Positions 1-6,130 of a DNA stretch of 6,767 bases are shown here, in pieces; position 1 is the stretch's first letter; each line of letters opens with the position of its first letter. A model generated the notes under the pieces. It made no database searches, had not been told where the DNA came from, and saw only the letters and a program-made list of their open reading frames with translations. Both the position numbers and the translations under genes were made by a program. The stretch is from Alphaproteobacteria bacterium (lineage in GTDB: Bacteria > Pseudomonadota > Alphaproteobacteria > ATCC43930 > CGMCC-115725). The stretch is from contig JAFMSA010000230.1 in assembly GCA_017353855.1 (NCBI GenBank), forward strand, positions 1-6,767, given 5' to 3'.

Positions 1-413
1 CTGTCGTTACGTGGCCGGGCTACCGCCCGACGCCCGCCCTTTAGACAAGGACCAGCCCCGAGACGAAGACACGGAAGGCGCAACCCGCGGATAAGAGCTT
101 GATCAACCGTCGTCTCAGAGCCATCTCCGGCCCTATGCAGTAGAACTACAGTCAAGCAACACAAACTGCCCACCCTCCGTCGGTGGCTTACCGTCGCATG
201 CTGCCTCGTCCATTGACTCCTATGGATCAGCACCAAAAGGGAGCGCTTTCGAAACGAACAGCCTGGGCGGCGGGAACCGCGCAAAACCGACATTGCTTGG
301 AGCCAGCTTGAAGGACTCAGCTGGGTGGCAAACGGACGTTCGCCGCACCCATCCGGTGATGTACCGAGAGCGCTCGCGAAATTGTCTTTCAACCCAAATC
401 GATGGTCGCCCTC
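1..413. other. Gene-free stretch downstream of the MFS gene
   Basis: I see no supported gene here on either strand; the short open frames have no recognisable motif and mostly shadow the neighbouring MFS gene. An imperfect hairpin lies at 323-350, with GGGTG/CACCC at the base and GCAAACG/CGTTCGC inside (one mismatch, a 2-nt bulge). It is 65-90 bases past the MFS stop and could be a weak transcription end for the minus-strand operon, but no T-run follows it on either strand. Confidence 0.5.
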
Positions 414-1697
414 TCACGGATACGCGGTGAGCGGCTGGAGCCACTTCGACCGCAGTTTCGCCTCGCGCTCGGGATTGACGAGCGCCATGGCGCCGGCGCC
501 GCCCATCATCATGATGACCCCGCACATGAAGAATCCGGTGTTGAACCCGTCGAGCGGTGTCGTCGCGCTCTCAATAACACTGCCCGTAATATAGGGCGCG
601 AGCAGGCCGGCCGAGCTCGCGACTGCGGTGCCGATCGCGAGCAGCGCGCCGCGTTGCGCCGCCGGGGTGACTTCACCGACGACGGCATTGCTGATGACGT
701 AGATCCCCGAAGGCAGGACCACCCCGAGCATCGATAGGGCGATCTTGACAGGGGTGCCCGGAACGTACGGCAGCATCGCGAGCGCCGCGCCGCCAATCAA
801 GACGCTCAATCCGCCGAGGATGCCGCGCGCCAGTCTGCTCGATACGCCGCGCGCCAGCAGGCGCTGCGAGTACCAGCCGGTCGCAAGCATCGCGACCGCG
901 CTGCCGCCGGCGGTCAGTGCTCCCAAGAACCCGATCGAGCTTTGCGCAAGTCCAAGACCCTTGATCAGGTAAGCGCCTTGCCACGAGAGCGCCAGCGACA
1001 GGGCCCAGTTGGCCCCGAACGACGCCGCCCAGCACGCCAAGATCGTGGGGCTCAGCAGCAATTGAGCATAGCCGACCCGCCGGGATGATTGTGCCGCATT
1101 CTTTACCGTTGCGCTCTCGCTGTCCGACGACCCTTCGCGGCCGAAGACGAGCCACAACGCGCACCAGACGAGGCCGACCAGACCGAGCAAGCCGAAAGCC
1201 CAATGCCAAGTCCAACGCACAATGACCCAGTTGAGTAGCGGCAGTGCCACCATGACCCCGATTGCCCCGCCTTGAACAATGACAGCGGTCGGAAGCGTAC
1301 GCAGTTCGTTGGGGAACCACTTGTAGGCCGAATGCAGCGCCACCGGTGCCGCGGGACCTTCGCCGGCCCCGAGAGCGATACGACCGGCCAAGAGGGTTTC
1401 AAACCCGACCGAGCCGATCATCGGAAACTGAGTCATCGCCCAGATCAAGGCTATCGCCAGCAACACCCAGCGTGTCTGCACCCGGTTGACAAGAAAGCCG
1501 GTGGCGACCGACGAGACCGCGAACAGCAAGAAGAAACTGGAGCCGACCAATCCGAACTGACGCGGGCCGAGTTGCAGCTCCTGCATAATCGAGACAGCGG
1601 CGATCCCGACCACTGCCTTGTCGGCGAAATCGATTACCATGAACATGAAGAGCAGCACCACCACGATCCACGCTCGGTTGTGATCGATAGCGCGCAT
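414..1697 (-). CDS. MFS transporter, anion:cation symporter (ACS)-like
   Basis: This is a 427-residue inner-membrane carrier of the major facilitator superfamily, probably moving a small organic anion by ion symport; the substrate cannot be read from sequence. The first helix (about residues 9-38) contains the charged IDFADK patch. A reduced motif A (NRVQTRW, 71-77) joins TM2 and TM3. R106 and the GAGEGPAAPVA run (110-120) in TM4 resemble the ACS/phthalate-permease pattern. A polar central loop (about 187-213, GREGSSDSESATVKNAAQSSRR) separates two six-helix halves, and the C-terminus is short and basic. Length is normal for the family. The ATG at 1697 is supported by GGAGGAG at 1705-1711, seven bases upstream. 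It lies 60 bases after the membrane-protein gene on the same strand and is probably co-transcribed with it. The gene is intact. The MFS call is firm; the ACS subfamily is less certain. Confidence 0.93.
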   Translation of the reverse strand: MRAIDHNRAWIVVVLLFMFMVIDFADKAVVGIAAVSIMQELQLGPRQFGLVGSSFFLLFAVSSVATGFLVNRVQTRWVLLAIALIWAMTQFPMIGSVGFETLLAGRIALGAGEGPAAPVALHSAYKWFPNELRTLPTAVIVQGGAIGVMVALPLLNWVIVRWTWHWAFGLLGLVGLVWCALWLVFGREGSSDSESATVKNAAQSSRRVGYAQLLLSPTILACWAASFGANWALSLALSWQGAYLIKGLGLAQSSIGFLGALTAGGSAVAMLATGWYSQRLLARGVSSRLARGILGGLSVLIGGAALAMLPYVPGTPVKIALSMLGVVLPSGIYVISNAVVGEVTPAAQRGALLAIGTAVASSAGLLAPYITGSVIESATTPLDGFNTGFFMCGVIMMMGGAGAMALVNPEREAKLRSKWLQPLTAYP

Positions 1698-1757
1698 TGG
1701 ACAACTCCTCCATCCGCCCGCTGTTGTCCTTGTGCAAGTCGAAGGATTGGAAGGGGA

Positions 1758-2594
1758 TCACCCGGCGTGTCGTCGGATCAGCTGGCGCAGCGACAGAGCG
1801 TGCAGCAGGATCGAGCTTGGCACCACGAAAGCGGGGGTCAGCACACCCGGATAAGCGCCGGCGCCGATGCTCGCCACGTCTGGAACGATCAACTGGAACG
1901 GGCCCGGCGAGGTGATTGCGCCGAGAGTGATCGCGACCGCGAAATCGGCGAGGCCGAGAATGTTCCAGGCGATAGCGGCCCTTCGTCCCTGAGCCGTGCC
2001 TGTCGCCACGGCGATCGCCGCCGGCACGGCGAACAGGCCGGTCAGCACATCGCCAATTCCCGCCGGCAACGCGAACACGCCCGGCAGCGCCCCGCGCAGC
2101 CCGCCAGCGAGAAAGACGCTGCCGAGCAGGCGGTAAAGCTGAAGAGCGACGAGCCAACTCGCCGGCATTGCGACGAGCACCTGCCCCACCCGCTTGGACA
2201 ACAGCAACAGCGGCGAGCCGATGATCACCGGCAGGAAGACCGCCAACGGCAGCAGGGGCACAGGTGGGGGTGAGGCGCCCGTGCGGAAGACGCCAGTGAT
2301 GGCCGCGCTCCAAGCGACAGCGAACCAAAGCGTGTAGGGGATCATGATCGCCAGCCAGGTCGTGCGGCGTTGGCTAGACGTCAGGTCGGTGCTTTCGAGA
2401 CCCAGCCACAACCCCACCGCGATGAGCGCATAGACCATCAGCCGGGCAGCTGTGGTCGGAACGCCGCTTTCCGGAATCGCCGGCTGCCAGTAGATCAACA
2501 GCGTCCACAGCAGTGTGGGCGGGACGATCCAAAGCAGGCTACGCCAAGCGGGACGCGACGGGATGATATCAGCGGGAACAGCGGCGGCGGCCAT
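1758..2594 (-). CDS. Conserved integral membrane protein, function unknown
   Basis: This is a 278-residue, very hydrophobic protein with about seven or eight predicted transmembrane helices (roughly 19-37, 50-66, 79-101, 113-132, 150-166, 178-198, 206-227 and 247-267). Conserved-looking blocks are LQLYRLLGSVF (151-161), GVFALPAGIGDVLTG (172-186), AWNILGLADFAVAITLG (209-225) followed by SPGPFQL, and a C-terminal SSILLHALSLRQL. I recall this pattern from uncharacterised proteobacterial membrane proteins, often near regulators and small enzymes, but know of no assigned function. The ATG at 2594-2592 overlaps the TGA of the upstream methyltransferase frame (TGATG), and GGAG lies eight bases before it, so translation was probably coupled. 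There is no signal peptide beyond the first helix and no catalytic motif I can name. It appears intact and sits between the methyltransferase remnant and the MFS gene. Confidence 0.85.
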   Translation of the reverse strand: MAAAAVPADIIPSRPAWRSLLWIVPPTLLWTLLIYWQPAIPESGVPTTAARLMVYALIAVGLWLGLESTDLTSSQRRTTWLAIMIPYTLWFAVAWSAAITGVFRTGASPPPVPLLPLAVFLPVIIGSPLLLLSKRVGQVLVAMPASWLVALQLYRLLGSVFLAGGLRGALPGVFALPAGIGDVLTGLFAVPAAIAVATGTAQGRRAAIAWNILGLADFAVAITLGAITSPGPFQLIVPDVASIGAGAYPGVLTPAFVVPSSILLHALSLRQLIRRHAG

Positions 2595-3045
2595 CAGTGG
2601 TTCTCCAGGTGTTCCGGTCTTCGTGCACGCGGCCCCGAAAACCGCAAGCGAAAATACCGAGCTCTTTCCATGAGATTTCGTCCCGCGGCACGCGACTGCG
2701 CGATCCAGGCCCTGGCAGGCTCATGTCGCCTTGCCACACTAGATGTGGAGACCGGCGCTCGATCGCCGCGCGCGTCGAGGCCGCGGTTAACAGAAACCCC
2801 GTCGCCAGTGTTCGTGCCCAGGGGACCGGATAGTGCGGCTCGGCTTCGTCATTCAACACGCCGTCGAACGTTGCAAGCTTGCCGTCTGGCTTCAGAACGC
2901 GCCGGATCTCACGATAGAGCCGCGTCCGGTCGGAGATGTTCATCGCCACGTGCTGCAACAGCACGAGGTCGAAATGGGCCGTCGTCGAATTACTTGCGGC
3001 GCGATCGATCCGCGAAAAAACCGTCGCCTGGTTCACCGCAGCCAT
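2594..3045 (-). pseudogene. Class I SAM-dependent methyltransferase, N-terminally truncated and frameshifted
   Basis: The readable part is the C-terminal half of a UbiE-like methyltransferase: HFDLVLLQHVAMNI (acidic/motif IV region), YREIRRVLKPDGKLATFDG (the strand and glycine turn after motif III) and YPVPWARTLATGFLLT. The glycine-rich SAM loop (D-x-G-x-G) and everything before it is absent, so the protein could not bind SAM. After about position 2745 the reading appears to move to another frame (ARAWIAQSRAAGRNLMERA), which ends at the TGA at 2596-2594. That stop overlaps the ATG of the next gene. A possible original start is the ATG at 3134 inside the dyad region, in a different frame (MDSICEQASAANRFSG), but the link is not demonstrable. 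It was presumably the first gene of the methyltransferase, membrane protein, MFS operon. Confidence 0.72.
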
Positions 3046-3111
3046 GGCTCACGCTCTTTCATCACGACCACATTACGGACATAGGTGCCGCTGAACCTGT
3101 TTGCAGCGCTC

Positions 3112-3146
3112 GCTTGTTCACATATGCTGTCCATAAATGAACAAGC
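3112..3146. promoter_or_regulatory. Perfect 9-bp inverted repeat, likely operator of the divergent promoter
   Basis: GCTTGTTCA (3112-3120) and TGAACAAGC (3138-3146) are exact reverse complements separated by 17 bases. A third half-site-like TGTCCA lies at 3128-3133, so TGTCCA-TAAA-TGAACA forms an inner near-palindrome of the kind TetR-type regulators bind. The element sits between the divergent methyltransferase remnant and the LysR remnant and overlaps the regulator's probable ATG (3137). I see no convincing -35/-10 pair on either strand. A regulatory role is inferred from symmetry and position; a LysR box (T-N11-A) reading is also possible. Confidence 0.6.
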
Positions 3147-3411
3147 CTCTGGAACGTGGCCGTAGGACGATGTACCGTTCTTCCGAGCCGTGGCGCGCAT
3201 ATGGGAGCCGCTCGTGCGTTGTCCGTCGGTCACATTGACCGTCAGAGCGCGGACCGCGATGCTCGAGAAGCGAATGGGAGCGACGTTACTGAACAGAACG
3301 CCGGGCGGCTTTGCTACCACCTCAGCCGGACAGGCGATCCTGTGCCAATGCGTGGCCATGGAAAGCGCCGCGCTGAGATGCTCGGGCGTGCACGCAAGCG
3401 GGTGCGCATGA
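3137..3411 (+). pseudogene. LysR-family transcriptional regulator, truncated and disrupted
   Basis: The remnant covers the N-terminal winged-helix domain. From the ATG at 3137 the text reads MNKPLE, then in a second frame DDVPFFRAVAR (from 3166), then HMGAARALSVGH in a third reading (to 3233), then TVRARTAMLEKRMGATLLNR and TPGGFATTSAGQAIL back in the second frame from 3238. Together this matches the usual LysR order: WDDVRFFxAVARxGSLGAAARALxVxHATV, then a basic LEKRLGxxLFxR block. The lesions are a TAG at 3163-3165 where the family has W, a lost segment/frameshift near 3198, and one extra base near 3237. The frame stops at 3411, and no effector-binding domain is readable before the minus-strand methyltransferase. 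It is divergent from the methyltransferase-MFS operon, the classic place for that operon's own activator. Confidence 0.72.
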
Positions 3412-3462
3412 AAGCCATTAGGGGATTTTCGCAGCCTTCGTTCCGGTATCCCACTTCGCGGG

Positions 3463-3720
3463 TCAAATCCCACATGTCCAAGCGAGCCTGTGCCTCTGAC
3501 CGGAACCATATCCCCCGAAGACGAACCTTCGCCCCTCGCTTTGCCAGACGACAAACAGCTTGATGTTGCCCAGGCCTCGGCGGTGGGCCTCCCGCACTAT
3601 CCAGACCGGCATCTGGCGCGTCTCGTGGATCTCCGGCCCGCCGCTGCGGATCTGCAGGACGATGTCGCTATAGCCCCCCGGGCGGTAACACGAACCCGAA
3701 ATAGCCGGGCGGTGGCCCAA
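3463..3720 (-). pseudogene. Unrecognised protein remnant with coding-like codon use
   Basis: I do not recognise this protein. The minus frame through GYSDIVLQIRSGGPEIHE, TRQMPVWIVREAHR and LFVVWQSEGRRFVFGGY has G or C at most third codon positions, as expected for a real gene in GC-rich DNA. Upstream of the six-base G run (C run at 3674-3679 on the plus strand) the better continuation is in another frame (GPPPGYFGFVLPPGG). Shortening the run by one base joins the two as GYFGFVLPPGGYSDIV, so the gene probably carries a one-base expansion. No start codon with a ribosome site is evident. It would lie downstream of, and on the same strand as, the second methyltransferase. The only start for the open frame as it stands is a TTG at 3720. 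Confidence 0.4.
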
Positions 3721-3819
3721 CCCCCGCCTCCCACGGCGAGGTTAACCCCGGAGTCAGCACCCGCGCGCAACTTTTGACCCCTCCATGCGGCGGCTGCGCA
3801 ACGCCTCGACGGGCACCGA

Positions 3820-4531
3820 TTATCGCTTAGCGACAGCAATGATGCGCGTCGGCCGCGGATTGATCCAGCTGTCCGCGTTCAACTTTGCCACAGCGCGCAT
3901 GCGGCGCAGTCCCCTCTCGAGTTCTGATCGCGAGACGAAGGGGTAGCGCATACGCGCTTCCATCAACAGTTGCCGCTCTTCGTCAGCGAGGTTCAGCTTC
4001 TTATTGCGCAAAAGCCTGCGTCGTTCGGTAACGACCGAACGCTGCATCTCTCAGCCAACTTTCGACCGCATCGAGTGCCGCCATCCGTTCATATCTGCGA
4101 CGGCTATCGCCGGGAAAAACCGTGCTGGCACGCGCCCAGCGACATCCTCGGGCGCGATCGTCCGAACGACCACGCGCCCACCCGGGACAAGCGCACGGAA
4201 TACTTCCACGAATGCGCGCTCGGGATTCCGGAGCTGGTGCGGCACGAGGGACAGCAGGACACCCTCAAAAGAGCCGTCTGCGACGGGCAGTGCTTCCGCG
4301 CTTCCGATCTTCCACTCGACCGTACCCCGCCGCGGCACTGGCACATCGCACGAACGCGATGAAGCGCTCCGAAACGTCGATCCCTGTGACGGCTGGCGAC
4401 GCCATCTCTGCGATCGCACGTGCAAAGCCACCTGTTCCACACCCGACATCGAGAACCCGGTGTCCAGCCTCAATCTGCGCGCACTCGATCAACAACGGCA
4501 CCCAGAAGGCAAGGCTCCGGTGGGCCGACAC
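3820..4531 (-). pseudogene. Class I SAM-dependent methyltransferase, multiply frameshifted
   Basis: All parts of a small-molecule methyltransferase can be read, but in different frames. Frame 1 has LAFWVPLLIECAQIEAGHR, the SAM loop VLDVGCGTGG (4427-4456) and VTGIDVSERFIAF. A shift at the CCCC run near 4326 leads to TVEWKIGSAEALPVADGSFE and GVLLSLVPHQLRNPERAF, then LVPGGRVVVRT. A shift near 4093 leads to ERMAALDAVESWLRDAAFGR. A last shift near 4035 leads to RRLLRNKKLNLADEERQLL, then FVSRSELERGLRRM and WINPRPTRIIAVAKR, ending at the stop at 3820-3822. The sum, about 237 residues, is near family length. The GTG at 4531 begins the open part; the same frame continues upstream through one TAG to an ATG at 4696, giving up to about 290 residues. 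The substrate is unknown. The shifts are decay or sequencing errors; only the homopolymer one is typical of the latter. Confidence 0.78.
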
Positions 4532-4696
4532 GCGTGGTAAATCCGATGCCTTCTCCTACCTGGCCTCCTGGTCCGCGGCGGCGTAAAGCAATCTCCAAGC
4601 CGAGCACCCCGCTCGCGGAGCAGGGCGTGTTCGACCGCCTTGCCGAAAACTGCCGTGGCGAGAGATGCCGTTCACGCCGATCTGTGGAATTTCCAT

Positions 4697-4745
4697 GACC
4701 CTCCGGAGCCCTTTGGCGAGTGGAGGACAAATGCTCCGGAGGGTC
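4697..4745. repeat. Perfect 13-bp inverted repeat with a 23-base loop
   Basis: GACCCTCCGGAGC (4697-4709) and GCTCCGGAGGGTC (4733-4745) are exact reverse complements. On the minus strand the proximal arm ends directly at the ATG at 4696, and it contains GGAGG three bases before that ATG, so in RNA the stem would hide a possible ribosome site of the second methyltransferase. No T-run follows either arm, so an intrinsic terminator is unlikely. It could equally be a DNA operator with half-site starts 36 bp apart. Confidence 0.65.
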
Positions 4746-5027
4746 CGCTATGGGAATATGCGATCTGAGCCCGCACCCGCCGCTGCGGATCAGTTCCATC
4801 GCCCTGTCGGGCGATCGCCGCACTCCGTTGCCCCGCTTGTGTCGGACTCTTGCTCTCCGTGACGGCCCTGCCGTTAAGATTAACCCTAACTTAACTTCCG
4901 GATAAAAATGGCTTAAGTGGTTGATATATAACCATATCATCTTTAACCCGTACCCATTTACGCTTCGATTTAGACGGATTTCCGGCTGAAATATTGACTG
5001 GGCTTCAACTGCGTAGTACTCCTCTCA

Positions 5028-5056
5028 TTAATTTCAGTGGCAAGAAGAATTATTAT
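5028..5056 (+). promoter_or_regulatory. Candidate sigma-70 promoter for the PCu(A)C gene
   Basis: TATTAT (5051-5056) matches the -10 consensus at five of six positions, and TTAATT (5028-5033) lies 17 bases upstream as a weak -35. Initiation would fall near 5063, leaving a leader of about 88 bases. An alternative is TTGACT (4994-4999) with TACTCC (5017-5022), which has the better -35 and a poor -10. In AT-rich DNA such matches arise by chance. Confidence 0.25.
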
Positions 5057-5135
5057 ACCCGGTTACGGGACCAATTTGTATTTAGCCATTGAAATTGCTT
5101 GAGCTTTCCTAATCACATCGGGGAAGTTCAGATTC

Positions 5136-5142
5136 GGGAGGG
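5136..5142 (+). promoter_or_regulatory. Ribosome binding site of the PCu(A)C gene
   Basis: GGGAGGG ends eight bases before the ATG at 5151 and is a strong Shine-Dalgarno match. It fixes this ATG as the start and keeps the whole signal peptide in the protein. Confidence 0.75.
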
Positions 5143-5150
5143 AAATTCAA

Positions 5151-5630
5151 ATGTCATCCTTAAGCTTGTTCGAACATAAATTTCATCAAGTAACCGCAGG
5201 GTTCATCTTTTTCGTAACCTACCTTCTCGTTGCCGATGGAGCTACGGGTCAGACAGGACAGCTTGAGATCAAGGCTCCCTGGGCCCGGGCCACTCTAGGC
5301 CAAGCGCTAAACAGCACCGTCTATTTTACAATCGTCTCGTCGACGACCGACCGCCTAACCGCGATCTCTTCCCCAGTCGCAAAGAAGGCCGAGCTGCACA
5401 CGATCTCGATAGGAGGCGTCATAAGCATGCGTCCGCTCGCCGCAATGGATATACCCGCCGGGCAGACCATAACCCTAACCCCTGGGGGTATTCACATCAT
5501 GTTGCAGGGCCTTACTCGGCCGTTCCGAGAAGGAGAGACCTTTCCACTGATGCTTTGGTTCGAGCATGCTGGGCCGCGTCAGGTGACTGTCCCCGTCGAG
5601 GACGCGGACGCCATGGGGCCCAGAGGATAA
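5151..5630 (+). CDS. Periplasmic copper chaperone, PCu(A)C/DUF461 family
   Basis: This 159-residue exported protein belongs to the PCu(A)C (DUF461) family, which binds Cu(I) in the periplasm and can deliver it to the CuA site of cytochrome c oxidase, often alongside Sco proteins. Residues 1-33 form an export signal with a hydrophobic core (about 16-28, AGFIFFVTYLLVA); mature sequence starts near QLEIKAPWARATLG, the typical family opening. The metal site is visible: H83 (ELH), M93 (SMRP), then exactly 21 residues to H115-I-M117. The family consensus is H(M)X10MX21HXM; here H83 to M93 spans nine residues rather than ten, and the extra Met/His after the first His is replaced by TIS. Length is normal and the frame intact. 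Codon use is less GC-rich than in the MFS gene, hinting at a separate origin. No sco, ctaG or cox gene is visible next to it. Confidence 0.9.
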   Translation: MSSLSLFEHKFHQVTAGFIFFVTYLLVADGATGQTGQLEIKAPWARATLGQALNSTVYFTIVSSTTDRLTAISSPVAKKAELHTISIGGVISMRPLAAMDIPAGQTITLTPGGIHIMLQGLTRPFREGETFPLMLWFEHAGPRQVTVPVEDADAMGPRG

Positions 5631-5647
5631 GCGACCTGTTCACCAGC

Positions 5648-5661
5648 GATGCATATGCATC
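5648..5661. repeat. Perfect 14-bp palindrome after the PCu(A)C gene
   Basis: GATGCATATGCATC reads identically on both strands and begins 18 bases after the PCu(A)C stop. It is nested inside CACCAG (5641-5646) and CTGGTG (5676-5681), which are also complementary, so the transcript could fold into a long hairpin. No U-run follows. It could be a protein site or a 3' end structure. Confidence 0.45.
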
Positions 5662-5763
5662 ATTAAGCACAACGCCTGGTGGCCGACCGCGTCAAGCGGT
5701 TCGTTGCCGGTAGCGCCGGAAGTCTCGGCCTTCTCCGCCTCGAGTAGCGGCTGGATCAGCGGC

Positions 5764-6025
5764 TCATGCGGTGAAATAATACGGATAGCCGACCGCGAGA
5801 ACCAAGCGGCCAACCCGGCCGAGATGGGCAGACGGATCGGGCGCCGAAAACCAGCTCCAATATAGCGTCGGGAATGCCAGGCGCTCGTCGCCCGTCACGA
5901 GGGGCCCGAAATGCTAGTAGACCACCCCGATCACGACGAGGCTCAGCACACAGCCAATGCCAATGAACCGGGAATATTGCTCGCCCCTCGCCGCATCCTC
6001 CCCTGCCCCACTCGCTGTTTTTCAC
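5764..6025 (-). pseudogene. Possible small membrane protein remnant, amber-interrupted
   Basis: I do not recognise the family. The minus frame reads GEQYSRFIGIGCVLSLVVIG, a convincing transmembrane helix, then VVY, a TAG stop, and HFGPLVTGDERLAFPTLYWS with WFSAPDPSAHLGRVGRLVLA after it, ending at a TGA at 5766-5764. About three quarters of third codon positions are G or C on both sides of the TAG, as if one gene continued through it; CAG to TAG is the simplest origin. No in-frame start lies upstream before a TGA near 6024. The GTG at 6025, with GGAGG close before it, starts a different frame and would need a shift. It follows the antitoxin remnant on the same strand. Confidence 0.35.
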
Positions 6026-6130
6026 CCCTCCAGCAAGGGGCAGTATTCCAGAAAAGCCCGGCCGGAGCAGCGCAAATGCCGCCGATGACCCGCTGACTCA
6101 CAGCGCGATTGTCGTCTCCATCCTGACCGT

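Larger units (their letters stand above)
4865..5150. other. AT-rich intergenic region upstream of the PCu(A)C gene
   Basis: Base composition changes abruptly from GC-rich to AT-rich at about 4870. The region holds GTTAAG (4873-4878) opposed to CTTAAC (4890-4895), a CTTAAG palindrome (4912-4917) and TGGTT-N7-AACCA (4918-4934). I find no gene in it on either strand. It probably carries the PCu(A)C promoter and control sites. No copper-box consensus that I know is recognisable. Confidence 0.5.

Noticed and set aside
323..350. Imperfect hairpin as a terminator for the MFS operon
   Set aside because: The stem has a mismatch and a bulge, and no T-run follows on the minus strand.
1272..2328. Long ORFs on both strands (about 310-330 residues) over the MFS and membrane-protein genes
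   Set aside because: They are very rich in Arg, His and Gln, lack motifs and lie out of frame across two good hydrophobic genes; they are shadows.
2370..3140. 256-residue plus-strand ORF
   Set aside because: Low-complexity basic translation antisense to the methyltransferase and membrane-protein frames, with no motif or ribosome site.
3033..3554. 173-residue minus-strand ORF opposite the LysR remnant
   Set aside because: It is antisense to recognisable LysR sequence. Only its last 34 residues (from 3134) could be a methyltransferase start, and that is unproven.
4470..4940. 156-residue minus-strand ORF upstream of the second methyltransferase
   Set aside because: Basic composition and no motif; its 3' part is the wrong frame of the methyltransferase and its 5' end lies in the AT-rich region.
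4881..5479. TAACCCTAAC occurring twice (4881-4890 and 5470-5479)
   Set aside because: A ten-base match, one copy inside a coding region, with no flanking similarity; chance is sufficient.
6013..6040. Hairpin CCCCT/AGGGG next to a five-base T run as an intrinsic terminator
   Set aside because: The T-run precedes the stem on the plus strand and is an A-run on the minus strand, so the polarity is wrong for both.
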